Assembly: GCA_034003955.1 (NCBI GenBank)
Contig: JAVEXO010000034.1
Location: 1-28,748 of the forward strand
Source: SZUA-370 sp034003955
GTDB taxonomy: Bacteria; Spirochaetota; Spirochaetia; Treponematales; UBA12059
Length of the DNA: 28,748 bases
Direction: 5' to 3'
Shown here in pieces: positions 15,281 to 21,586 of this stretch; the stretch's first letter is position 1, and each line of letters opens with the position of its first letter. The notes below the pieces were generated by a model that did not search any database, was not told the origin of the DNA, and saw only the letters and a program-made list of their open reading frames with translations. Position numbers and translations under genes: made by a program.

Positions 15281-15380
15281 NNNNNNNNNNNNNNNNNNNN
15301 NNNNNNNNNNNNNNNNNNNNNNNNNNNNNNNNNNNNNNNNNNNNNNNNNNNNNNNNNNNNNNNNNNNNNNNNNNNNNNNN
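15281..15380. other. 100-N assembly gap
   Basis: Exactly 100 N. The 96 bases on each side are identical, which is what overlapping contig ends joined by a scaffolder look like. The true sequence may contain only one copy and no gap, or a real repeat that stopped the assembler. Confidence 0.97.
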
Positions 15381-15476
15381 GGCGGCATGGGCGGCATGGA
15401 TTATTAAATCCAGGCGCTGATATAGCCTAAACAGGCCGCGCCCCGCAAGGGCGCGGCTTTTTATTGGTGCTGCCGC
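15381..15476 (+). repeat. 96-bp groEL 3' end/terminator, exact copy 2
   Basis: Identical to 15185-15280, including the MDY codons, the TAA stop and the hairpin. It precedes the promoter of the S1-domain gene. Confidence 0.95.
15435..15462 (+). terminator. second copy of the groEL terminator hairpin
   Basis: Same stem, loop and T-run as at 15239-15266. If the gap is an artefact this is the same terminator, counted twice. Confidence 0.7.
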
Positions 15477-15485
15477 ATAATCGGT

Positions 15486-15514
15486 CTGACCTGAAGGCGC
15501 ATTTCTGCTATAGT
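15486..15514 (+). promoter_or_regulatory. promoter of the S1-domain gene
   Basis: CTGACC (15486-15491), a 17-bp spacer and an extended -10 TGC-TATAGT (15506-15514), with a ribosome site AGGGAG ahead of ATG 15539. Confidence 0.5.
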
Positions 15515-15538
15515 GTTCGAGGATAGGGAGAAAACTCC

Positions 15539-16702
15539 ATGAAACTAAACAAAACCGATACAAGCACAAGCGACTTCGCGTCACTTATTGAAAGCACCCT
15601 TACCAGGATTGAGCGCTTGCAGCCCGGGCAAATGGTGGAAACGCAGATAGTCTCGATTTCTAAGGACTCTATCTTCCTGCAGTTGAGCGGCAAGAGCGAA
15701 GGCGTTCTTGAACGGGCGGAACTGGCGGACCAGGAGGGCAATCTCTCCGTAAAGGAAGGCGACACGGTCAAAGTCTTTTTCCTCAATTCCAAGAATGGGG
15801 AGATGAATTTTACCACCAGAATCAGCGGAGAAAAAGCGGGCCCGGCAATGCTCGAAAGCGCGTATAAGAACGGAATCCCCGTCGAGGGGGTCGTCGAAAA
15901 AGAAATCAAGGGCGGGTATGAAGTAAAAATAGGCGAAAGCCGGGCGTTTTGCCCCTTTTCCCAGATGGGACAAAGGCGGACAGAAGTCGCGGAGGCCTAC
16001 GTAGGAAAGCACCTCACCTTTAAAATCCAGGATTTCAAGGAAAACGGCCGCAACATCCTGGTGTCCAACAGGGCGATACACGAAGAAGCCCATAGGGAAA
16101 AAATCGAAGCCTTGAAAAATACACTCAAGGAAGGCATGCTCATCAAGGGTTCCATAAAGTCGATTCAGGGATTCGGCGCATTCGTCGACATCGAAGGAAT
16201 CCAGGCGCTACTTCCCATTTCAGAGATCAGCAGGGCTCGTGTCGAAGACATTCATTCAGTATTGGTCGTCGGGCAGGAAATCGAAGCCACAATAATCAAG
16301 CTAGACTGGAAAACCGAGCGGATTTCGCTCAGTATGAAAAATCTGCAATCGGATCCCTGGGATCACGCGCTCGAAAAATATCCAAAGGATTCCAGGCATA
16401 CTGGCAAAGTCGTTCGTATTACTGATTTTGGCGCATTCGTTTCCCTGGAAAACGGCCTGGACGGCCTTATCCACGTCTCCGAGATGAGGAGCGAGGGCAC
16501 GTACGGCAACTCGGGAGTCACCGTGAAGGCCGGGCAGGTACTTACCGTACAAATCCTGGGTGTCGACATTGCGGAAAGAAGAATATCCTTGAAACAGGCT
16601 TCCTCGCTCGAGGAAGATGAAACGGTCAAAGAGTATATGGAAAGCGGGGCGAAAAGCGACATCTACAATCCTTTCGCCGTTCTTTTAGGCAAAAAAAAGT
16701 AA
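15539..16702 (+). CDS. four-repeat S1 RNA-binding-domain protein (ribosomal protein S1-like)
   Basis: A 387-aa protein with four S1 (OB-fold) repeats at about residues 29-97, 111-180, 198-267 and 285-353. Repeats 3 and 4 have the clearest motifs (GFGAFVDIEG...LLPISE and DFGAFVSLENGLDGLIHVSE). It probably binds single-stranded RNA in translation or RNA decay. It is shorter than the usual six-repeat S1, so it may be an accessory S1-like protein rather than the main RpsA. Codon use differs from its neighbours: lysine is mostly AAA and isoleucine mostly ATC or ATT, whereas the window otherwise prefers AAG and ATA. The gene is bracketed by the groEL tail/terminator repeat on the left and a diverged copy on the right, which suggests it arrived by transfer. 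Confidence 0.88.
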   Translation: MKLNKTDTSTSDFASLIESTLTRIERLQPGQMVETQIVSISKDSIFLQLSGKSEGVLERAELADQEGNLSVKEGDTVKVFFLNSKNGEMNFTTRISGEKAGPAMLESAYKNGIPVEGVVEKEIKGGYEVKIGESRAFCPFSQMGQRRTEVAEAYVGKHLTFKIQDFKENGRNILVSNRAIHEEAHREKIEALKNTLKEGMLIKGSIKSIQGFGAFVDIEGIQALLPISEISRARVEDIHSVLVVGQEIEATIIKLDWKTERISLSMKNLQSDPWDHALEKYPKDSRHTGKVVRITDFGAFVSLENGLDGLIHVSEMRSEGTYGNSGVTVKAGQVLTVQILGVDIAERRISLKQASSLEEDETVKEYMESGAKSDIYNPFAVLLGKKK

Positions 16703-16712
16703 ACTGCTTGTT

Positions 16713-16801
16713 GCCGGCTTGGATTACTGATCCAGGCGCTCGATAGAGCCTAAAGTAGCCGCACTCCGCAAGGAGCGCGGTCCTTTTATTGGTGGTGCCG
16801 C
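16713..16801 (+). repeat. diverged third copy of the groEL tail/terminator
   Basis: Aligns with 15185-15280 at about 80% identity by eye from the last groEL codons through the hairpin to the GCCGC end. In the frame corresponding to groEL it reads A-G-L-D-Y-stop, matching G-G-M-D-Y-stop. It begins 10 bp after the stop of the S1 gene. Confidence 0.8.
16759..16787 (+). terminator. terminator of the S1-domain gene
   Basis: CCGCaCTCC/GGAGcGCGG around a GCAA loop, then TCCTTTT. Compared with the groEL copy, a C-G pair in the stem has become T-A on both sides, so the hairpin has been kept despite divergence. Confidence 0.75.
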
Positions 16802-16817
16802 CCAGACCGCCCATGCC
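16798..16817 (-). repeat. inverted short copy of the groEL GGM-tail coding sequence
   Basis: Its reverse complement matches the groEL GGCATGGGC repeat unit at 18 of 20 bases and would encode G-M-G-G-L-G-G. It abuts the right end of the diverged terminator copy, in opposite orientation to groEL. Confidence 0.45.
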
Positions 16818-16859
16818 TTTGGCAGGTCGCAGTGTCCGCGGTGCGAAGTCACGGCTGAT

Positions 16860-16888
16860 TTGCGCTTTGCCTATAGAGCGCTGATACT
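16860..16888 (+). promoter_or_regulatory. pirin gene promoter
   Basis: TTGCGC (16860-16865), 17 bp, GATACT (16883-16888), then a ribosome site AAGGAGG at 16903-16909 before ATG 16915. Confidence 0.4.
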
Positions 16889-16914
16889 CAGAGAGGTATT
16901 ATAAGGAGGCTTCA

Positions 16915-17757
16915 ATGGCTATACGCAAGCCGGTTCAGGTGATACATGGTAAAGAGACGTATGACGGGGCAGGAGTCAAACTCATGCGTGTATTTTCGCA
17001 TGAGGAGGCGACGAGCTTCGACCCCTTCTTGCTCCTGGACGCGTTTGGCTCTGATGAGCCTGAGGATTACCTCCCAGGCTTCCCCATGCATCCGCATCGA
17101 GGCATAGAGACGGTGACCTATCTTCTAGAAGGCTCGGTGCGTCATAGGGATTCTACAGGTTCGGGTGGCGTCATCGGCCCGGGTGATCTGCAGTGGATGA
17201 GCGCCGGCTCAGGCATACTTCATGAGGAGATGCCGCTGAACTCGCCTCACGGGGTCCATGGTCTACAACTCTGGGTCAATCTGCCATCAAGAGAAAAAAT
17301 GAGCCCTCCTCTATACCACGGCGTCTCCGCTGTGGAGATTCCCGTCGTGCCTACCGGCCGAGGCTCGGTGCGTGTCATTGCGGGATCCTGGGGTGGCGCC
17401 AATGGCCCCATCATCGGCATTTCCAGGGCTCCCGTATACCTCGACGCCACGCTGAACGGTGGCGCAAACTTTAGCTTGGACATACCATCAGGTCGGACCG
17501 CATTTGTATACGTGTTGTCTGGGGAGCTCCACATAGTCGATTCCAAGGCTTATGTCACCGGTACCTGCGTGCTTTTGGGCGATGGCGACGAAATGGTTGT
17601 CAGCGCAGGCCCCGAAGGAGCCCGCTTCGTGCTGGTCCACGCCCAGCCCATAGGCGAGAGCATAGCCTGGGGCGGCCCAATAGTCATGAATACCCGAGCC
17701 GAGCTGGAGCTCGCCTTCCGCGAACTCGATGATGGTACGTTTATAAAGAATGCGTGA
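16915..17757 (+). CDS. pirin-family cupin protein
   Basis: Bicupin metal protein; bacterial pirins often act as quercetin dioxygenases or as regulators of metabolic enzymes. The N-terminal cupin has the metal ligands in HPHRGIETVTYLLEG (His56, His58) and GILHEEMP (His and Glu). DPFLLLDAFGSDEPEDYLPGF is typical of the family. The 280-aa length is normal. It has a strong ribosome site and starts 98 bp after the diverged groEL-tail repeat. It converges on the ABC exporter gene with a 9-bp gap. Its partner or substrate cannot be told from sequence. Confidence 0.92.
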   Translation: MAIRKPVQVIHGKETYDGAGVKLMRVFSHEEATSFDPFLLLDAFGSDEPEDYLPGFPMHPHRGIETVTYLLEGSVRHRDSTGSGGVIGPGDLQWMSAGSGILHEEMPLNSPHGVHGLQLWVNLPSREKMSPPLYHGVSAVEIPVVPTGRGSVRVIAGSWGGANGPIIGISRAPVYLDATLNGGANFSLDIPSGRTAFVYVLSGELHIVDSKAYVTGTCVLLGDGDEMVVSAGPEGARFVLVHAQPIGESIAWGGPIVMNTRAELELAFRELDDGTFIKNA

Positions 17758-17766
17758 ATCACGACC

Positions 17767-19497
17767 TTAGCTTACAAGCAGGCTCTCCACCTGGGCGTCA
17801 TAGAGCCTGCGGTATACACCATGAGCCGCCACAAGATCGTCATGCCGGCCTTGCTCGACGATGCCGTCCTCGGTCAGGACGAGTATGCGTGCGGCATGGC
17901 GAATGGTAGCCAGGCGGTGGGCTATGATGAATGTGGTGCGACCCTTTGACAGGCGATCAAGAGACTCGCGAATTGCCTGCTCACTCATGGTGTCAAGCGA
18001 GCTCGTGGCCTCGTCAAGTATCAATATGGGCGGATCCTTGAGGAACATGCGGGCTATGGCAAGCCTTTGTTTCTGCCCGCCTGACAGCTTGACGCCGCGC
18101 TCGCCAACCAGGGTGTCAAACCCCTGTGGCAGACCACGTATGAACTCCAGGGCGTTGGCCAAGCCGGCGGCCGATTCTATGTCGGCATCAGAGGCATCGA
18201 GACGACCATAGGCTATGTTGTCCCGTACGCTGCCCGAAAAGAGGAACACATCCTGCTGTACGAGGCCAACGGCTCGCCGGAGTGAGGCTATGGTAGCGTT
18301 GCGTATATCGAGGCCGTCAACCGTTATGGAGCCTTCTTCTATGTCGTAGAAACGGGGGATGAGCGAGCAGAGTGTCGTTTTACCGGCGCCAGACGGCCCA
18401 ACGATGGCCACAGTCTCGCCGGCAGCCACGTGGAGTTCTACGTTTTCAAGCACCCTGTCCAGTCCGTCTCCATACCTGAAGCCGACGCCCATGAACTTCA
18501 CGTCTCCTCGTACGCTTACAAGCTCTATGGCGTCTGGAGCGTCTAGTATCTTGGGCTTGGTATCGACTATCTCAAGGAAGCGCCTAAAACCGGCGGCACC
18601 TTCCTGGAATAGCTCCATGGACCGAACAAGCGTCTCGATTGGCTGGAAGAAGCGCGATACATAGAGGGCAAAGGCTATGTATGCACCCAGGCTGACGGTT
18701 CCCCGATAGGCCGCAAAGCCACCGGCCACGAGTACGACGACAAGTCCAATATTAGACAAGAAGGATACACCGGTACTGAATACGCCTATATGCCAGACAG
18801 AGGCTATACGGGATCGCCTGAACAGATCGTTACCTTCGTTGAAGCGCGATGTCTCGAAGACCTCGTTGCCAAAGGCCCGCACGACACGGATTCCAGACAC
18901 GCTCTCCTCTATATGCTCGTTGATGACGGCCATAGCCTCCTTGTTGCGCCTGAAGGCCGTGCGGAATTTTTTTCTAAATGTCGACGAGAAGACGACAAGA
19001 ACAGGCACGACGGCGAACACGATAAGCGCCAAGCGCCATTCTATTGCCAGCATTATAATGAGGGAGCCCATGAGCCTGACGCTCGCCATGAGTAAGTCTT
19101 CTGGTAGATGGTGTGATATCTCGGCTAGATCAAAGAGGTCATTGACTATGCGAGACATGATCTGCCCTGTCTTGGTATCGTCGAAGTAACGGGTGTCGAG
19201 GGTATGGAGGTGGCCGTAGATGTCACGCCTTAGGTCGTGCTGGATGTTAACACCCAGAACATGGCCATAATAGCCGACTATAAACTCCAATGCGGCGCGA
19301 ACGACGTACAATACGAGGAGCAGAACGGCGAATCGCGCCAGGCCAGACATATCGCCAGCAGGCACTATGACGTCTATGACACGCTTTGTAGCCGCTGGAA
19401 ACACGAGGTCGGCAAGGCCCAGGCCCAAGGCACAAGCCAGGTCCAGAAGGAGGAGACCCTTATAGGGTTTGTAATAGTGGAGAAATCGCTTAAACAT
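17767..19497 (-). CDS. ABC exporter, fused membrane and ATPase domains (MsbA/LmrA type)
   Basis: Half-transporter of the type IV exporter fold that works as a dimer and exports lipids, drugs or peptides. From ATG 19497 (576 aa) it begins MFKRFLHYYKPYKGLLLLDL, the usual elbow helix and TM1. Six helices occupy residues ~15-310. The ATPase domain follows, with Walker A GPSGAGKTT (about 367-375), the Q-loop LVQQDVFLFSG, the signature LSGGQKQR, Walker B ILILDEATSSLD and the switch His in IIAHRLAT. An ATG at 19554 would add 19 residues of no recognisable type. I prefer 19497, where TTTACA-18-TACCAT lies 8 nt upstream, a near-leaderless layout. It is divergent from trxA. Confidence 0.93.
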   Translation of the reverse strand: MFKRFLHYYKPYKGLLLLDLACALGLGLADLVFPAATKRVIDVIVPAGDMSGLARFAVLLLVLYVVRAALEFIVGYYGHVLGVNIQHDLRRDIYGHLHTLDTRYFDDTKTGQIMSRIVNDLFDLAEISHHLPEDLLMASVRLMGSLIIMLAIEWRLALIVFAVVPVLVVFSSTFRKKFRTAFRRNKEAMAVINEHIEESVSGIRVVRAFGNEVFETSRFNEGNDLFRRSRIASVWHIGVFSTGVSFLSNIGLVVVLVAGGFAAYRGTVSLGAYIAFALYVSRFFQPIETLVRSMELFQEGAAGFRRFLEIVDTKPKILDAPDAIELVSVRGDVKFMGVGFRYGDGLDRVLENVELHVAAGETVAIVGPSGAGKTTLCSLIPRFYDIEEGSITVDGLDIRNATIASLRRAVGLVQQDVFLFSGSVRDNIAYGRLDASDADIESAAGLANALEFIRGLPQGFDTLVGERGVKLSGGQKQRLAIARMFLKDPPILILDEATSSLDTMSEQAIRESLDRLSKGRTTFIIAHRLATIRHAARILVLTEDGIVEQGRHDDLVAAHGVYRRLYDAQVESLLVS

Positions 19498-19505
19498 GGT
19501 GCTCG

Positions 19506-19535
19506 ATGGTAGCGCGTGACAGGCCTTCTTGTAAA
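19506..19535 (-). promoter_or_regulatory. possible promoter of the ABC exporter
   Basis: On the minus strand TTTACA (19530-19535), 18 bp and TACCAT (19506-19511), with 8 nt to ATG 19497. Confidence 0.35.
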
Positions 19536-19554
19536 CAATAGCGTCACTATCCAT

Positions 19555-19584
19555 TTGACAATACCTGCCTTCAGTAGGTATTTT
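19555..19584 (+). promoter_or_regulatory. trxA promoter
   Basis: A perfect TTGACA (19555-19560), 18-bp spacer and TATTTT (19579-19584). The predicted mRNA has a ~45-nt leader, with AAGGAG before ATG 19637. Confidence 0.65.
19560..19582. repeat. inverted repeat inside the trxA promoter, operator candidate
   Basis: AATACCT (19560-19566) and AGGTATT (19576-19582) are perfect inverted repeats 9 bp apart. They fill the spacer between the -35 and -10 boxes, touching both, in the divergent trxA/ABC exporter region. A repressor bound here would block trxA transcription. Confidence 0.55.
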
Positions 19585-19636
19585 CTATATACGAAGCGGG
19601 CCCGTCATGCCCGACGAGCTATAAGGAGAAATAAGC

Positions 19637-19960
19637 ATGAGCGCTGGCATTGAATTAACTTCAAAGAATTTCGCAACAGAGGTAGAACAGTCTTCCATCC
19701 CGGTACTCGTCGACTTCTGGGCGGAATGGTGCATGCCTTGTAGGATGATAGGTCCCCACATCGACGACCTTGCCAAGACATACGCCGGCAAGCTCAAGGT
19801 TGGCAAGGTAAACGTAGACAACGAAGCCGAGCTCGCAGGAAGGTTCAACATCATATCAATACCGACGCTGATGGTCTTTAAAGACGGCAAGATAGTAAGG
19901 CAACAGCCCGGAGCCCTGCCAAAACAGGCAATAGAGAAGCTGTTCGCGGACCAGCTCTAG
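19637..19960 (+). CDS. trxA: thioredoxin
   Basis: Small cytoplasmic dithiol reductant; 107 aa, with the thioredoxin fold complete: VLVDFWAEWCMPCR, VGKVNVDNEAELAGRF, SIPTLMVFKDG (cis-Pro76 region). The active site is C32-M-P-C35 instead of the usual C-G-P-C, which should alter the redox potential or partner choice. The ribosome site is AAGGAG. The gene has its own consensus-like promoter with an embedded palindrome. Its stop overlaps the stop of aroQ in a shared CTAG. Confidence 0.95.
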   Translation: MSAGIELTSKNFATEVEQSSIPVLVDFWAEWCMPCRMIGPHIDDLAKTYAGKLKVGKVNVDNEAELAGRFNIISIPTLMVFKDGKIVRQQPGALPKQAIEKLFADQL

Positions 19961-20427
19961 GCCAGGCGTTCACCGTCCTGGCTCGAGTTTCTATCATCCA
20001 GCACTCCCATGATGGCCCTGAGCGCAAGTTCATAGGAGTGCCAGCCAAATCCCGATATGGTTCCTGCACATACCGCTGCGACTATAGACACATGCCTAAA
20101 CTCCTCCCTGGCTTGCACATTTGATAGATGTACCTCGACAACGGGGTATCGTATGGCCGCTATGGCATCCCTGAGTGCTATGGAGCCGTGAGTATATGCT
20201 CCAGGATTGAAGAGAGCACCGGAATAACGCCCTATTCCTGCATGCAATGAGTCTATGAGGGCACCTTCATGGTTGCTTTGAAGGCATGTCAGTTCACAAC
20301 CCAGCTCATTTGCCAGTAGCTCTAGTTTTTCCTCTATCTGGGGAAGGCTGAGGGTGCCGTATACACCCGGTTCTCTCATGCCAAGCAGGTTCAGGTTAGG
20401 ACCATTAAGCATCAGTATATGGCGCAT
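19957..20427 (-). CDS. aroQ: type II 3-dehydroquinate dehydratase
   Basis: Third step of the shikimate pathway: 3-dehydroquinate to 3-dehydroshikimate. The 156-aa length is typical of type II enzymes. Motifs: LNGPNLNLLGMREPGVYG with the catalytic Tyr23, QSNHEGALID, FNPGAYTHGSIALRDA, EVHLSNVQAREEFRHVS and the C-terminal AGTISGFGWHSYELAL. The ribosome site AAGGAG precedes ATG 20427. It is transcribed away from the aroF operon, from its own promoter, and ends in CTAG shared with trxA. Confidence 0.97.
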   Translation of the reverse strand: MRHILMLNGPNLNLLGMREPGVYGTLSLPQIEEKLELLANELGCELTCLQSNHEGALIDSLHAGIGRYSGALFNPGAYTHGSIALRDAIAAIRYPVVEVHLSNVQAREEFRHVSIVAAVCAGTISGFGWHSYELALRAIMGVLDDRNSSQDGERLA

Positions 20428-20447
20428 CGTTGACTCCTTTAGCTACT

Positions 20448-20476
20448 AGTATTCTCGCCAACACTACCTTATTCAA
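20448..20476 (-). promoter_or_regulatory. aroQ promoter
   Basis: On the minus strand TTGAAT (20471-20476), 17 bp, AATACT (20448-20453), then a ribosome site and the start at 20427. Confidence 0.45.
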
Positions 20477-20496
20477 GGCTTACTACCCATAGTAAC

Positions 20497-20525
20497 TTGA
20501 TTCTTTTCTTCTCCCATGCTAGTTT
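20497..20525 (+). promoter_or_regulatory. promoter of the aroF-tyrA operon
   Basis: TTGATT (20497-20502), 17-bp spacer, extended -10 TGC-TAGTTT (20517-20525). Transcription would begin near 20532. Confidence 0.4.
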
Positions 20526-20531
20526 CGAAGA

Positions 20532-20758
20532 ATGGCTACCCTACAACAGGTACCAACTCCTCCCCAGCACGACAGTGCTTCCACCTTCTTTTACTATTCC
20601 TATTTCCTCTATTCTGCATAAGGCTCCTTCGCGGCGCGGCCGGGTGGAGTGAGCCAATGGACTCCCGGCCGCTCGCCGGAGACAGGTTCAGGGTCGAGGG
20701 CCAAACCTTGTACAAACGCGGTATGACAGCCGGATAATCTAAGGAAAGGTTGCAATCC
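20532..20758 (+). promoter_or_regulatory. long structured mRNA leader of the aro operon (attenuator or riboswitch candidate)
   Basis: About 225 nt lie between the proposed promoter and aroF, holding no convincing gene. A pyrimidine-rich stretch (20575-20615) is followed by a very stable hairpin at 20632-20678 (core GCGGCCGGG/CCCGGCCGC, 20636-20644 with 20664-20672). GGCTC at 20622-20626 can instead pair with GAGCC at 20651-20655 inside the hairpin loop, so two exclusive folds are possible. A 73-codon open frame at 20516-20737 has a Leu/Phe-rich centre but starts upstream of the promoter's -10 and lacks a ribosome site. The hairpin lacks a T-run, so if it acts on transcription it is not a classic terminator. 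Confidence 0.45.
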
Positions 20759-21586
20759 ATGAAGAATTTGAAGCTGACGGGTAGCAGGCCCGACGGTAAA
20801 CGCAGCATAGTCGAGGTAGGCGGGCTACGTGTAGGACAGGATTTTGTAGTAATAGCCGGCCCCTGCGCCGTAGAGTCTGAGGATCAGCTCATAAGAACCG
20901 CCGTGGCTGTCAAGGAGGCCGGCGCGACTATGCTTCGTGGTGGCGCCTTCAAACCCCGCACATCACCGTATGCCTTCCAGGGCCTTGGCCTGAAAGGGCT
21001 TAAGATACTGGATAAGGCGCGTCGTGAGACGGGCCTGCCAATAGTCACCGAGGTCATAGACACCAGGGACGTGAGCTGGGTAGGTGAATACGCCGACGTA
21101 CTGCAGATAGGCGCCCGCAACATGCAGAATTTCTCGCTGCTACGCGAGGCAGGGAAGTCGGGTAGGCCCATACTGCTAAAGCGCGGCATGTATTCCACCC
21201 TCGAAGAGTGGCTCAACTGCGCAGAATACATACTCGCCGAAGGGAATCCAAATGTCATTCTATGCGAACGCGGAATAAGAAGTTTTGAAACATATACAAG
21301 GAACACACTCGACCTTTCCATAGTGCCTTCTGTCAAGACCGTCAGTCATCTGCCCATATTCGTAGACCCTTCCCACGCCACGGGCGTCCTTGGTCTCATA
21401 GAACCGATGAGCCTGGCTGCGGTAGCCGCCGGAGTCGATGGCCTGGAAATAGAGGTGCATATAGACCCGGCCTCGGCCTTGAGCGACAAGGACCAACAGC
21501 TCTCCCCCGAAGCCTTTGCCCGGATCATGCGCAAGCTAGAAGTGATGAGGAAGACATATCTGGAACTGTCGGCGGAGACAGTATGA
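20759..21586 (+). CDS. aroF: 3-deoxy-7-phosphoheptulonate (DAHP) synthase
   Basis: First step of aromatic synthesis: erythrose-4-phosphate plus PEP to DAHP. The 275-aa protein is of the short type without the AroG-type extension; an N-terminal domain fused for allostery is absent. Motifs: VVIAGPCAVES, MLRGGAFKPRTSPYAFQG, QIGARNMQNFSLL, LLKRGMYSTLEEW, and the metal ligands in LPIFVDPSHATG and EVHIDP. ATG 20759 is chosen because AAGGAAAGG ends 9 nt upstream; a TTG at 20750 overlaps that site. First gene of a five-gene operon; the stop overlaps aroB by 4 bp (ATGA). With no regulatory domain in the enzyme, control may fall to the leader RNA. Confidence 0.97.
   Translation: MKNLKLTGSRPDGKRSIVEVGGLRVGQDFVVIAGPCAVESEDQLIRTAVAVKEAGATMLRGGAFKPRTSPYAFQGLGLKGLKILDKARRETGLPIVTEVIDTRDVSWVGEYADVLQIGARNMQNFSLLREAGKSGRPILLKRGMYSTLEEWLNCAEYILAEGNPNVILCERGIRSFETYTRNTLDLSIVPSVKTVSHLPIFVDPSHATGVLGLIEPMSLAAVAAGVDGLEIEVHIDPASALSDKDQQLSPEAFARIMRKLEVMRKTYLELSAETV

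Noticed and set aside
14849..15584. Minus-strand frames crossing the N-gap with Ala/His repeats
   Set aside because: They are antisense readings of the groEL GGM tail and only stay open because N codes for any residue.
15381..16801. Insertion sequence or integron carrying the S1 gene
   Set aside because: No transposase, integrase or terminal inverted repeats are visible; only the groEL-tail repeats flank the gene.
20516..20737. 73-codon open frame before aroF as a gene or leader peptide
   Set aside because: It has no ribosome binding site, its start lies at the proposed -10 box, and its second half runs through a strong hairpin. Kept only as a remark on the leader.
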